Below, piece by piece: positions 15,855 to 23,404 of a DNA stretch of 30,281 bases. How positions within the stretch are numbered: position 1 is the stretch's first letter; every line of letters begins with the position of its first letter. The position numbers were made by a program, and so were the translations under genes. Origin of the DNA: an uncultured Eubacteriales bacterium. Its GTDB lineage: Bacteria > Bacillota > Clostridia > Oscillospirales > Butyricicoccaceae. The notes beneath the pieces are model-generated. The model saw only the letters and a list, made by a program, of their open reading frames with translations. It searched no databases and was not told the origin of the DNA. Where the stretch lies: assembly GCA_934395135.1 (NCBI GenBank), contig CAKRRK010000017.1, positions 1 to 30,281 on the forward strand, in the 5' to 3' direction.

Positions 15855-16385
15855 TTAATCGATATCTTCAATTAAACCATAGCCACCGGACGCTCTTTTA
15901 TAAAGCACGACATATTTGTCCTTTTGTTCAGCATCTTTAAACATATAAAATAAATGCCCAAGCATATTCATTTGTAAGATGGCCTCTTCTACGGTCATAG
16001 ATTCCACGGGGAACTTTTTGCGGCGCACAATATCGTAACTTTCCTCTGGGTATTCGGCGGGATCCGTATAGGGCTTATCAAAAGCGCCTTCCCGAAGGCG
16101 TTTTTCCAACCTGGTTTTATTTTTTCTGATCTGACGTTCAATGCTGCTGATCGCGCCGTCTACCGAAGCAAACATATCCGACGTGGTTTCTTCAGAGCGA
16201 AAAATCATACCACTGTGATTTACGGTAATTTCCACAGTCTGTCGGTTTCCTTTTTCCTCTCGGAATGTCACCGTAGATATGGTATCTTTTTGAAAGTACC
16301 GATCAAGCTTACCGATTTTCTTTTCGGCATAATCACGTAAATCATCCCGGATTTTGATTTTTCTTTCTACCATCGTTAATTTCAT
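15855..16385 (-). CDS. hpf: Ribosome hibernation promoting factor, long form
   Basis: Long HPF binds the 30S decoding region and links two ribosomes into inactive 100S dimers in stationary phase or stress. The 176-residue protein has the N-terminal RaiA/HPF domain (about 1-100: MVERKIKIRDDLRDYAEKK, KLDRYF, then VEITVNHSG). After a linker comes the C-terminal dimerisation domain (about 122-176), with KFPVESMTVEEAILQMNMLGH in two joined motifs, LFYMFKDAEQ and the end GGYGLIEDID. AAGGAG lies before the ATG. It is monocistronic, with a strong sigma-A promoter at 16469-16441 and a terminator. The 5' untranslated region holds a small GGGC-ATCC-GCCC hairpin of unknown meaning. Confidence 0.97.
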   Translation of the reverse strand: MKLTMVERKIKIRDDLRDYAEKKIGKLDRYFQKDTISTVTFREEKGNRQTVEITVNHSGMIFRSEETTSDMFASVDGAISSIERQIRKNKTRLEKRLREGAFDKPYTDPAEYPEESYDIVRRKKFPVESMTVEEAILQMNMLGHLFYMFKDAEQKDKYVVLYKRASGGYGLIEDID

Positions 16386-16440
16386 AATATCAACTCCTTC
16401 TGCATGGGCATCCGCCCTAATAAAACTTTTTCTTGGTTAT

Positions 16441-16469
16441 ATTATACAGTATAAATGGCAGATAATCAA
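16441..16469 (-). promoter_or_regulatory. Housekeeping (sigma-A) promoter of hpf
   Basis: A -35 TTGATT (16469-16464), an exact 17-base spacer and a perfect -10 TATAAT (16446-16441). The -35 begins only ten bases after the stop of the upstream fumarase gene. Confidence 0.85.
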
Positions 16470-16478
16470 GTGAATTTA

Positions 16479-17321
16479 TCAAATCTCACCACCTGCATGG
16501 CGTGTAACATGGCAGCCAATATTCACCGCGCATGGCAGACCCGCAATATGCGTCGGATAGGCTTCAACGGCAACGCTTAACGCGGATACCGTACCACCAA
16601 GTCCCTGCGGCCCAATACCAAGCTGGTTGACTTTGGTTAAAATCATCTGTTCCATTTCAGCATAAAACGGATCTGGATTTGACTGATTTACCCCGCGGAT
16701 CAATGCCTTTTTCGCGAGATATGCCGCTTTGTCTGAGGTGCCGCCCAATCCCACTCCGACAATAATCGGCGGACATGGATTGGATCCCGCTTTATCACAG
16801 GCAGACACAACAAAATTTATAATATCCTCTCGTGTGGCCGCCGGTGTAAACATATGCAAACAGCTCATATTTTCACTGCCAAAGCCTTTTGGCGCAACCG
16901 TAATTCGTATCTTATCGCCAGGCACCAAATCTATATACAGAATCCCAGGCGTATTATCATTGGTATTTTCTCTGCGGAGAGGATCCCCTACAATTGAACA
17001 GCGAAGATACCCTTCCATATATCCCTGGCGGATTCCTTCATTCACTGCATCGGAAAACAATCCGCCGATAAGATGCACTTCCTGCCCTATTTCGGCATAC
17101 ACCACTGCCATCCCGGTATCCTGGCATACCGGCATATTCTTTTGTTCGGCAAGCAAGCAGTTTTTCAGCATTTTGTCAAAAATTGTTTTTCCCAAAGGAG
17201 ATGCCTCCTGCTCCCTGCCGACGGAAAACGCCGCTTTGACATCTTCCGTCAAACGGTAGTTTGCACGGATACAAAGCTCCTTTACCAACTCTGTCACTTT
17301 TTCTACAGGTATTTCACGCAT
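16479..17321 (-). CDS. Fumarate hydratase alpha subunit (class I, Fe-S), orphan in this window
   Basis: The class I fumarase/tartrate dehydratase alpha subunit binds a [4Fe-4S] cluster and, together with a beta subunit, hydrates fumarate to malate or dehydrates a related hydroxy acid. The 280-residue protein carries the three expected ligands with family spacing: C66 in MPVCQDTGMA, C183 in NPCPPIIVGVG and C270 in NIGCHVTRHAGG. It also has KGFGSENMS (about 145-153) and GPQGLGGTVSAL (about 238-249). The ATG overlaps the stop of the amidohydrolase gene as TAATG, so the two are translationally coupled. The beta subunit, usually the next gene, is not here: only a promoter and hpf follow. It must be elsewhere, or the protein has another partner or substrate. 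Confidence 0.93.
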   Translation of the reverse strand: MREIPVEKVTELVKELCIRANYRLTEDVKAAFSVGREQEASPLGKTIFDKMLKNCLLAEQKNMPVCQDTGMAVVYAEIGQEVHLIGGLFSDAVNEGIRQGYMEGYLRCSIVGDPLRRENTNDNTPGILYIDLVPGDKIRITVAPKGFGSENMSCLHMFTPAATREDIINFVVSACDKAGSNPCPPIIVGVGLGGTSDKAAYLAKKALIRGVNQSNPDPFYAEMEQMILTKVNQLGIGPQGLGGTVSALSVAVEAYPTHIAGLPCAVNIGCHVTRHAGGEI

Positions 17322-18487
17322 TACAACGCACCATCCTTCACTTTCTCTCCATCTACAAATACAGATCTGATTTTGCTTTTATAGTCAAATGGGTTCCCGT
17401 CAAAAAGAACAATGTCACCATCTTTTCCCGGAACAATAGAACCGACACGGTCAGAAATGCCTGCAATTTCCGCCCCTTTTATTGTGATTGCAGCAAGGGC
17501 CTCTGATTCAGATAATCCGCCTTTGACCGCCGCTAGCGCACAGTCCAAAAAATATTTTTCCGGGGTTTCCGGATGATCGGTGCAAATTGCACAATCTACG
17601 CCGGACCGAAACAGCATTCCCGGCGTATGAATGGATAAATTGGAAAGTTCTGGTTTGGAACGATCTGTCATCATAGGACCACAAATAATTTTCGCCCGTT
17701 CTTTCTGAAGTATATCCGCAATCAGATGGGATTCCGTGCCATGGATAATCACATAATCCAAATGGAATTCCTTCGAAATGCGAATAGCGGTAAAGATATC
17801 ATCTGCCCGATGGGCATGAAAATGCGCTGGAATGGTCCCTTTCAACAGAGGAACCAGCGCGGAAAGTTTGGCATCGTACTCCGGTGCGTCAACCTCTTCG
17901 TCCGCAGCGGCGCGTTCCTGCCGTTCCAGATATTCCTTGGTTTTGAAAAGATATTCCCGGATAAGCGCCGCGGTTCCCATCCGAGTGATCGGAGCCTGTC
18001 CCTTTTCGCGGTAAACGGACTTCGGATTTTCCCCCAACGCAAATTTTATGGCGACCGGATTTCGGATGATCATATCGTCTACCCGCACGCCGCTGGTTTT
18101 CATCGCAACAACAGAGCCACCGATTGGATTTGCACTCCCCGGACTCACGACAACCGTTGTAACACCGGCGTTCAACGCTTCTGAAAAGCTGCGTTCCATC
18201 GGGTTTACACCGTCAATTGCCCGAAGATTTGGGGTTGCAGGATCTGTATCTTCATTTCCATCTTCTCCCTCAAAAGAAAGGGAATCTTCAAACAACCCAA
18301 TATGGCTGTGTGCATCCACAAATCCAGGTAGCGCGTAACATCCCCTCGCCTCCAGCACCCTATCGGTTCCGCTGGGGCAATCGCTCATAGGGCCAACACT
18401 TTGGATAATTCCATTTTGAAGTTGAATATAGCCATGCTGAATTACCGGACCAGCCATGGTAAAAATAATCGCATTTTGAATAATCAT
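17321..18487 (-). CDS. Metal-dependent amidohydrolase (imidazolonepropionase-like)
   Basis: This 388-residue protein belongs to the amidohydrolase superfamily (composite beta domain plus metal TIM barrel). The N-terminal beta region ends at LPGFVDAHSHIGLFEDS, with the metal-binding HxH at H60 and H62. Further ligands are probably in HFHAHRADD (about 222-230), VIIHGTESH (about 247-254) and CTDHPETP (D304, H305). The C-terminal VGSIVPGKDGDIVLFDGNPFD is the usual closing strand. It resembles imidazolonepropionase-type and other cyclic amide hydrolases, but no histidine degradation genes are nearby, so the substrate is open. GGAG precedes the ATG at 18487. It is coupled to the fumarase alpha gene by a one-base overlap, which hints at a shared pathway. 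Confidence 0.9.
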   Translation of the reverse strand: MIIQNAIIFTMAGPVIQHGYIQLQNGIIQSVGPMSDCPSGTDRVLEARGCYALPGFVDAHSHIGLFEDSLSFEGEDGNEDTDPATPNLRAIDGVNPMERSFSEALNAGVTTVVVSPGSANPIGGSVVAMKTSGVRVDDMIIRNPVAIKFALGENPKSVYREKGQAPITRMGTAALIREYLFKTKEYLERQERAAADEEVDAPEYDAKLSALVPLLKGTIPAHFHAHRADDIFTAIRISKEFHLDYVIIHGTESHLIADILQKERAKIICGPMMTDRSKPELSNLSIHTPGMLFRSGVDCAICTDHPETPEKYFLDCALAAVKGGLSESEALAAITIKGAEIAGISDRVGSIVPGKDGDIVLFDGNPFDYKSKIRSVFVDGEKVKDGAL

Positions 18488-18702
18488 TCCAATTCTCCAA
18501 TATTCATAGTTGTAAGCCAGGCAGACAGAAAGATATTTTTTTCAGATTTTTCGAGCAATTCTGCCGTCACTCCGTGCTATGATGTGTGTGGAGAGAGTTT
18601 CTCCATATACTGTTCATATCTTTATACCTATAATCCTATTCTATTGTTTGCGCTGCAGTTTTAACTGGAGCGCCTTTTTTTGCCAGAGAGCGCGGCGATA
18701 TA
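18488..18702. other. Intergenic region upstream of the amidohydrolase, nothing firm
   Basis: About 215 bases separate the yabR terminator from the amidohydrolase start. On the minus strand I see AT-rich stretches such as ATTATAGGTATAAAG and an imperfect palindrome GGAGAAACTCTCTCC (near 18589-18604). I see no convincing -35/-10 pair, no known riboswitch core and no gene. The promoter for the amidohydrolase should lie here. Confidence 0.5.
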
Positions 18703-18738
18703 AAGAAAAAGCAAAGGCATCTTTTCAGACGCTTTTGC
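18703..18738 (-). terminator. Intrinsic terminator after yabR
   Basis: On the minus strand GCAAAAGCGTC (18738-18728) pairs with GATGCCTTTGC (18721-18711), with one mismatch and one G-U, followed by TTTTTCTTT. It closes the yab/divIC block, 12 bases after the yabR stop. Confidence 0.8.
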
Positions 18739-18749
18739 CTCTTTTTGCA

Positions 18750-19157
18750 CTATCTCCGTCGTCTTCCACCGCTTTTTTTATCATAATTGTGTTTAATATC
18801 CGCCATCTTGCTTTCACTTGTCTGCATAAAATGACGCAGCTTATCCTCAAAAGATTCCGGGCTTGTTCCGACAAAAACCTCTTCTTTTACATAAGGTTTT
18901 TCTCTTTGCCGTTCTTTTGGAGGCGCAGCAGCTTTTTTGATGGATAAATTCAATCTTCCATTGTCATCAATCTTAATTAATTTCACTTGGATCTCTTGAT
19001 TTTCCTGTAAATATTCCCGAATATCGCTTACAAAGGAATTGGAAATTTCAGAAATATGCACCATGCCGCTTTTTCCATCCGGCAGAGATACAAAAGCACC
19101 AAATTTTGTAATACCAGTAACCTTTCCACAATAAATCTGTCCAACCGCTAAATCCAT
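18750..19157 (-). CDS. yabR: S1 domain RNA-binding protein (YabR-like)
   Basis: This 135-residue protein starts with one S1 RNA-binding fold (about 3-70): VGQIYCGKVTGITKFGAFVSL, PDGKSGMVHISEIS and VKLIKIDDNGRLNLSIKKA, split at the usual strands. The rest is charged and ends in a basic tail, KKSGGRRRR. B. subtilis YabR has the same design and the same place after divIC. Its role is probably RNA or ribosome related but is not well defined. The similar protein CvfD/Ygs type in other Firmicutes also has one S1 domain. The gene starts 25 bases after divIC and is followed by a terminator, so it ends the block. Confidence 0.92.
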   Translation of the reverse strand: MDLAVGQIYCGKVTGITKFGAFVSLPDGKSGMVHISEISNSFVSDIREYLQENQEIQVKLIKIDDNGRLNLSIKKAAAPPKERQREKPYVKEEVFVGTSPESFEDKLRHFMQTSESKMADIKHNYDKKSGGRRRR

Positions 19158-19182
19158 ATACTTATTTTTTCCCTTTCAAAAA

Positions 19183-19515
19183 TTACTTACTGGATGTATC
19201 GATAAAAACCCGTTCTCCCGGCGAAACATAGCCTAATTTATCCCGTGCTGTCTGCGCAATATATTGATCGTCCGCACCGTCCTCAAGAAATTGACGGAGT
19301 TCTGTATTGGCCTCGGTTTTTTCATTAATTTCCTGATTTAAAGAAGCAATCTCATTTTTTCTATCGTTAATTTGCACTTGCAAAGAAACCAGTGTAAAAG
19401 CTGCATAGATACCAAACGCAAAAGTAAGCAATTTTAAAACAAGTGGAATGCGGCGTTTTCTCTTCATATACTTCCTCACTAAAACAAAGGGCTTATATTT
19501 CATTTCTCTAATCAT
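19183..19515 (-). CDS. divIC: Septum formation initiator, DivIC/FtsB family
   Basis: DivIC is a small bitopic division protein that joins FtsL and DivIB (FtsQ) at the septum. The 110-residue protein has a short basic cytoplasmic N-terminus (KYMKRKRRIP), a single membrane segment (about 24-45) and an extracellular coiled coil (about 46-80: VQINDRKNEIASLNQEINE). It closes with the family motif YIAQTARDKLGYVSPGERVF (about 85-104). This fits the DivIC/FtsB family by length and layout. It sits in the same order as in Bacillus, between yabQ and yabR. A modest AAGG ribosome site precedes the ATG at 19515. ATG 19503 is a possible alternative start. Confidence 0.92.
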   Translation of the reverse strand: MIREMKYKPFVLVRKYMKRKRRIPLVLKLLTFAFGIYAAFTLVSLQVQINDRKNEIASLNQEINEKTEANTELRQFLEDGADDQYIAQTARDKLGYVSPGERVFIDTSSK

Positions 19516-19554
19516 AATTCTAACCTTTTTTCAATGAAATTTGAAGCCCTTTTT

Positions 19555-19950
19555 TTAATTTTTCATATTTTTTTTTAAATTTTTTATTCGGGTTGAAAAT
19601 CCGCCTGAAATGCTGCCGATTTTTTGAAACAGAATGGTGAAAAACTTCGCAATCCGCAAGATCAGAAAGCAAAGAAATGGCGATAGCGTAGCCAGATAAA
19701 TACAACCACCAATGCCGGCGGCCAGCAATAGATTCCATCTGCCTTCCCCTTTGGCTGCCGTAAGAAAAAAAAGATACATCGTGCTGGTAACGACCAATGC
19801 AAACAACAAATCAAGAAAAACCGTTCTCCATTGCCCACAGTGGGTCAAAAGCCGGATACATTTTAAAATATCATACAAAATGCCAAAACTGACCCCCAAC
19901 AGCAGTGCATATAAAAACAGCATGCTTTGCAGCGTGACATTGATCCCCAT
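19555..19950 (-). CDS. yabQ: Spore cortex biosynthesis protein YabQ
   Basis: YabQ is an integral membrane protein needed for spore cortex formation in B. subtilis, acting in the mother cell at the forespore outer membrane. The 131-residue protein begins with a hydrophobic helix containing LLLGVSFGILYDILKCIRLL, the characteristic YabQ segment with FGxxYD (about 17-36). At least two more membrane segments follow (about 43-65 and 72-100), then a basic tail (STRIKNLKKNMKN). Its ATG overlaps the yabP stop as TAATG, so the pair is translationally coupled. The gene is expected to share the sporulation control of yabP. Confidence 0.92.
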   Translation of the reverse strand: MGINVTLQSMLFLYALLLGVSFGILYDILKCIRLLTHCGQWRTVFLDLLFALVVTSTMYLFFLTAAKGEGRWNLLLAAGIGGCIYLATLSPFLCFLILRIAKFFTILFQKIGSISGGFSTRIKNLKKNMKN

Positions 19951-20231
19951 TAGCCAAACATCCTCGAAAACAGTCCGCCTTTGCTAACAATTTTATCTTC
20001 ATAATCGATGGAATAAATCTCTCCGTTGAGCGCCAGTTCCCCGCTCTCCAGATTTAGTTTATCAATATGTATATTCTCTCCGCGTACTGTAAGAATTCCC
20101 TTGCTCGTCTGCATAATTATCATCGTTTCATCAAAATTCTCCACGTCTGTCACACCATTGACCGACAGCTTTTTTCGTTCCTCCAATATAATACTGTGAG
20201 GCATTTCGTATTCGATCAGTTTCTCTGCCAT
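19950..20231 (-). CDS. yabP: Sporulation protein YabP
   Basis: YabP belongs to the YabP/YqfC family of small sporulation proteins, which in B. subtilis are made in the mother cell under sigma-E. The 93-residue protein has the family pattern: HSIILEERKKLSVNGVTDVENFDE (about 12-35, core LSVNGV), then MIIMQTSKGILTVRGENIHI (about 37-56) and LNLESGELALNGEI, and ends YEDKIVSKGGLFSRMFG. GGAGG lies nine bases before the ATG. The upstream gap to rqcP is only 65 bases and is filled by a strong terminator hairpin. A sporulation promoter therefore has to overlap that hairpin (see the separate entry). Confidence 0.95.
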   Translation of the reverse strand: MAEKLIEYEMPHSIILEERKKLSVNGVTDVENFDETMIIMQTSKGILTVRGENIHIDKLNLESGELALNGEIYSIDYEDKIVSKGGLFSRMFG

Positions 20232-20252
20232 ATTATGATTCCTCCAAAAAAA

Positions 20253-20286
20253 CCTGCTTTGTAATTACATTATATTACAAAGCAGG
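20253..20286. terminator. Perfect bidirectional-looking terminator between rqcP and yabP
   Basis: CCTGCTTTGTAAT (20253-20265) and ATTACAAAGCAGG (20274-20286) form a perfect 13-bp stem around an 8-base loop. It is flanked by runs of A on the left and T on the right, so it can work in either direction. For minus-strand transcription the U tract runs directly into the GGAGG ribosome site of yabP. Confidence 0.92.
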
Positions 20287-20296
20287 TTTTTTATGC
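20269..20296 (-). promoter_or_regulatory. Candidate sigma-E promoter of yabPQ inside the terminator
   Basis: On the minus strand GCATAAA (20296-20290) is followed by 13 bases and AATATAAT (20276-20269). These match the sigma-E consensus KMATATT / CATACAnT at most positions with proper spacing. The start would fall within the 3' arm of the hairpin. This is a hand match without statistics, supported by the known sigma-E control of yabP in Bacillus. Confidence 0.4.
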
Positions 20297-20539
20297 TTAA
20301 ATAATTTCTCTATACAGCGCGGAAGCATTTTCTTTTAATACATGCTCTTCCACTCCCAAGACCTCAATTTTTAAACGCCGTTGTCCAAAAACAATTTCAA
20401 TGATATCGCCGATTTTTACCTGATAGGAGGCCTTTGCCTGCTTCCCATTGACAATAATCCGTTGTCCATCGCAGGCGCTGTTCGCCACCGTCCGCCGTTT
20501 AATCAGGCGGGACACTTTTAGATACTTATCTAATCTCAT
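20297..20539 (-). CDS. rqcP: S4 domain RNA-binding protein RqcP (YabO, Hsp15-like)
   Basis: RqcP binds the stalled 50S-peptidyl-tRNA complex and helps RqcH add alanine tails in ribosome quality control. The 80-residue protein is essentially one S4 domain: MRLDKYLKVSRLIKRRTVA at the N-terminus, CDGQRIIVNGKQAKASYQVK in the middle (VNGK turn) and GDIIEIVFGQRRLKIEVL at the end. Length and sequence match YabO. Its ATG overlaps the mazG stop as ATGA, and the terminator before yabP begins 11 bases after its stop. The rqcH partner is not in the window. Confidence 0.94.
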   Translation of the reverse strand: MRLDKYLKVSRLIKRRTVANSACDGQRIIVNGKQAKASYQVKIGDIIEIVFGQRRLKIEVLGVEEHVLKENASALYREII

Positions 20540-21327
20540 CGCTTATCCCATTCTTTCGTCATTTCCCAAATTGCATCCAATTCCGCAAGGGACAGATCCA
20601 TCAATTCTTTTCCCTGCCGTCTTACCGCTTGTTCCACACCTTCAAACCGCCGGATAAATTTTTCGGTGGCTTTTTCAATCGCCTGCTCACTATCGACCTG
20701 GACAAACCTGGAAACATTAACGACGGAAAATAAAAGATCTCCCATTTCCTCTTCGATTCGATCCCCTTTTGTGATCGCTTCCTGCAGTTCCTTCGTTTCT
20801 TCCTCTATTTTTTGCATAGCGCCGGAAACATTTTCCCAATCAAAGCCGGCTTTGGCGGCCTTTGCCTGCACCTTTTCCGCCCGGATCAAGCCAGGAAGAC
20901 TTTTTGCTACCGAATACAGTCCATCGGAAACGCTTTTTTGTTTTTTCTCTGTTTTTTTCAGCGCATCCCAGTTAGAAAGCACTTCTTCCGTGGAATGGAC
21001 AACTGTATCCTTGAAAATATGCGGATGCCGGTAAATCAATTTTTTGCAGATGCCGTCGCAGACATCCTCCATATCAAAGCTGCCTTTTTCCCGCTCTATT
21101 TCCGCATGGAATACCACCTGCAACAGTACGTCCCCTAATTCCTCCTTGAGGAGTTCTGTATTCTCATCGTCGATTGCCTCCACGGCTTCGTATGTTTCCT
21201 CAATAAAATTTCGCCGAATGCTCTTATGGGTTTGTTCTTTATCCCACATGCACTCTTTTCGCAGAATCTGCATAATATTCAACAGATCCGCGTAACAATA
21301 ATTCTCTTTTTCTGTAAAACTGTCCAT
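20536..21327 (-). CDS. mazG: Nucleoside triphosphate pyrophosphohydrolase MazG (YabN C-terminal part)
   Basis: MazG hydrolyses (d)NTPs to NMP and pyrophosphate, which may sanitise nucleotide pools. The 263-residue protein has two MazG folds. The first has the metal-binding FIEETYEAVEAID (about 41-53) with KEELGDVLLQVVFHAE (about 61-76). The second has KIEEETKELQEA with RIEEEMGDLLFSVVNVSRF. YRHPHIF (about 99-105) is a further MazG landmark. Bacillus YabN has an extra N-terminal tetrapyrrole-methylase-like domain. Here it is absent, so the protein looks like the enterobacterial form in the YabN position. GAAGG precedes the ATG, 20 bases after the flippase gene. Confidence 0.95.
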   Translation of the reverse strand: MDSFTEKENYCYADLLNIMQILRKECMWDKEQTHKSIRRNFIEETYEAVEAIDDENTELLKEELGDVLLQVVFHAEIEREKGSFDMEDVCDGICKKLIYRHPHIFKDTVVHSTEEVLSNWDALKKTEKKQKSVSDGLYSVAKSLPGLIRAEKVQAKAAKAGFDWENVSGAMQKIEEETKELQEAITKGDRIEEEMGDLLFSVVNVSRFVQVDSEQAIEKATEKFIRRFEGVEQAVRRQGKELMDLSLAELDAIWEMTKEWDKR

Positions 21328-21347
21328 TTTTTCTACCTTCTCTATTT

Positions 21348-22922
21348 TTATCTGTATTTTCTTTTACAAAATGGTAAAAAGGAGTAGTCATTGCTGTCCA
21401 GGGTTTTTACTGCCATAATTATCGCAAAATAAACTGTGATAGCCACCAGAAATAAAACACCCAATCCCATTAAATTTCCGAAACGATGGATAGTGCGGTC
21501 TGCCAATATGCTTAATAGCCCTGCCATAACAGAAGCGGCTGCCAGCGGTTTTAAAAACGTATTAAGAATATTGGGGCAGAATCCAGTATAGCGGATAATA
21601 AAAATCGTATTCAGCAGAGCAATCGCTCCATAGCAAAAAAAGGTACCAATTGGCGCTCCGAAAATATGGCACTCTGGTATGCCAACCAGTTTAAAGTTTA
21701 AAAACAATTTTATCAGGCCGCCGACGAACATTGTTATCACTGGAACATTGGCCTTTCCTAAAGACTGCAGCACCGCATTCGTAAAGGATACCGCTGCCAC
21801 GAAAAAAATTGCCAAACTGAGAATTTTTAAAAGCGGCGCCGCAACCAATACATCGTCCGGCCGTTTAAAATACAGGCAACGAAGGATTGGCTCCGCTAAA
21901 ACAAACATCCCCGCAGCGCATGGAAAGGCAATCAAAGACATTAGCTTTGTCGCCGTCATAATAGTTCGGTCTCCAAGGGCAGTATCTTTTTTGGCATATG
22001 CTGCAGCGATTGCCGGGATAATGCTGATGGAAATTGCTGTGATAATTGTCTGCGGCAAGTTAAACAGTGTGACGGACATGTTATAAGCGCCAAACAAATA
22101 GTTGGATTTCTCCAGGGAAAATCCCGTATCCTGCAACCGGTTTAAAACAAGCGCCATATCGATCAAATTGGTCAGGCTTAAAACCGATGCACCAATTGCT
22201 ACCGGAACAGCCGTCAACACCAGATTTGCCGCAATATTTCCTGCCGGCTTCTCCCGACGCACTGTTTTTTTGATTTTTTTGACGCTCTTTCGGTACTTTA
22301 CACAAAGATACAGGGAGCTGAACATTGTACCTGCCGTAACACCGCTGATAGCAAATGCGGCAATATACGGCAGAGACATTCCATGCTGGGCGGCAAACAA
22401 TGCCAAACCGTATCCCAAAAACAGCTTAAACAACGCTTCAATCAGCTGGGAGACTGCCGTAGGATTCATATTCATAAGTCCCTGGTAATATCCCCGAAAT
22501 ACCGCGGATACGGAAACAAAAAAAACAGATGGCGCAATGGCTTTTACCGCATAATAGGCCATCATATTGCCAATGCTGTTTACCAAAGTATCGCTTTTAA
22601 AAAATAAAATGCAGGAGCAAACCCCGCCGATCGTCACAAATATTAGTATCGCACGGCGGACAATCAGCACAGATTCATAAGGCCGTCCCAGCGCAGTTGC
22701 TTCCGATACCATTTTCGATACGGCGATGGGAAGCCCTGCCGTTGCCAGAACAAATAAAGCGGAATATAAATTATAGGCGACGGAAAAAATCCCTATGCCT
22801 TCTGCCCCAATCAGATTTTGCAGAGGGATTTTAAACAGTGCGCCCATCAATTTTACTGCAAAATTCGCAATAACCAACACGGCGGCGCCGCTAATAAAGC
22901 TTTGCCTTCCTGCATTTTGCAT
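21348..22922 (-). CDS. SpoVB/YabM/MurJ-like polysaccharide flippase (MOP superfamily)
   Basis: This 524-residue protein has about 14 hydrophobic segments and belongs to the MOP (MviN/RfbX/SpoVB) exporter family, which flips lipid-linked cell wall or polysaccharide precursors. Family landmarks are the N-terminal SFISGAAVLVIANFAVKLMGALFKIPL, broken here at the conserved LGA/MGA turn, NLIGAEGIGIFSVAYNLYSAL (about 37-57), GLPIAVSKMVSEA (about 63-75) and VFRGYYQGLMNMNPTAVSQ. The last three are typical of SpoVB/YabM. Its place before mazG-rqcP-yabP-yabQ-divIC matches Bacillus yabM. AAGGG precedes the ATG. It may serve vegetative or spore wall synthesis, and the substrate is uncertain. Confidence 0.92.
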   Translation of the reverse strand: MQNAGRQSFISGAAVLVIANFAVKLMGALFKIPLQNLIGAEGIGIFSVAYNLYSALFVLATAGLPIAVSKMVSEATALGRPYESVLIVRRAILIFVTIGGVCSCILFFKSDTLVNSIGNMMAYYAVKAIAPSVFFVSVSAVFRGYYQGLMNMNPTAVSQLIEALFKLFLGYGLALFAAQHGMSLPYIAAFAISGVTAGTMFSSLYLCVKYRKSVKKIKKTVRREKPAGNIAANLVLTAVPVAIGASVLSLTNLIDMALVLNRLQDTGFSLEKSNYLFGAYNMSVTLFNLPQTIITAISISIIPAIAAAYAKKDTALGDRTIMTATKLMSLIAFPCAAGMFVLAEPILRCLYFKRPDDVLVAAPLLKILSLAIFFVAAVSFTNAVLQSLGKANVPVITMFVGGLIKLFLNFKLVGIPECHIFGAPIGTFFCYGAIALLNTIFIIRYTGFCPNILNTFLKPLAAASVMAGLLSILADRTIHRFGNLMGLGVLFLVAITVYFAIIMAVKTLDSNDYSFLPFCKRKYR

Positions 22923-22992
22923 AGATACACACCCTTATCCTTATACTTTTGTATATTCATATTGAATGTGTATCGGTTTCATTACAGAATTT

Positions 22993-23370
22993 TCATCGCA
23001 GCTTATTGCCGCAGGCGCTGCAATATTCATCACTGCTTTTTATTTTTTTGCCGCAAAGACTGCAAATTGTAGCGGGATCCTTACTGCTTTTCAATTTTTC
23101 TTTTAGATCTGCAATTCTAGCATGCTTTTCATCCAGAATCGCTACTTTGCCACTAAGATAATCCTCGTCGATATTATCTCCTTTATATCCCTCGTAAAAT
23201 GTTTTTCCGATCTCTTTATAGATCATCTCAATTTCTGTGTTTAAGTCAAAAATTTGGAAATTTATTTTTGTGGCTTCCACAACCTCGGTTGCCTTTTTTC
23301 CCGCGGCATCCGCCGCTTTGGTTGCGGAATATTTTGCTTTTTCCCAAAAGCTTTTTACATTTTGCTCCAT
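22993..23370 (-). CDS. Zinc-ribbon domain protein of unknown function
   Basis: This 125-residue protein has an Ala/Lys-rich helical N-terminus (about 1-40), a charged, probably coiled-coil centre (about 43-97) and a C-terminal zinc ribbon with four cysteines, CSLC and CSAC (C103, C106, C117, C120), separated by ten residues. I do not recognise a named family. The layout occurs in many Clostridia as a small zinc-ribbon protein near core genes. AAAGGAG gives a good start at 23370. It lies 34 bases after the nucleoside kinase and 70 bases before the flippase, and I see no terminator on either side. A function as an adaptor or membrane-associated regulator is only a guess. Confidence 0.85.
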   Translation of the reverse strand: MEQNVKSFWEKAKYSATKAADAAGKKATEVVEATKINFQIFDLNTEIEMIYKEIGKTFYEGYKGDNIDEDYLSGKVAILDEKHARIADLKEKLKSSKDPATICSLCGKKIKSSDEYCSACGNKLR

Positions 23371-23404
23371 AAAAGATACTCCTTTCCCAATCGAAAAACA
23401 TGAT

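Noticed and set aside
16406..16417. GGGC-ATCC-GCCC mini-hairpin in the hpf leader
   Set aside because: A 4-bp stem is too short to claim regulation. No terminator tract follows and it is not paired with another element.
18589..18604. Palindrome GGAGAAACTCTCTCC upstream of the amidohydrolase, considered as an operator or riboswitch part
   Set aside because: It is short and imperfect, and I could not match the surrounding sequence to the conserved cores of glycine, TPP, c-di-GMP or other riboswitches I know.
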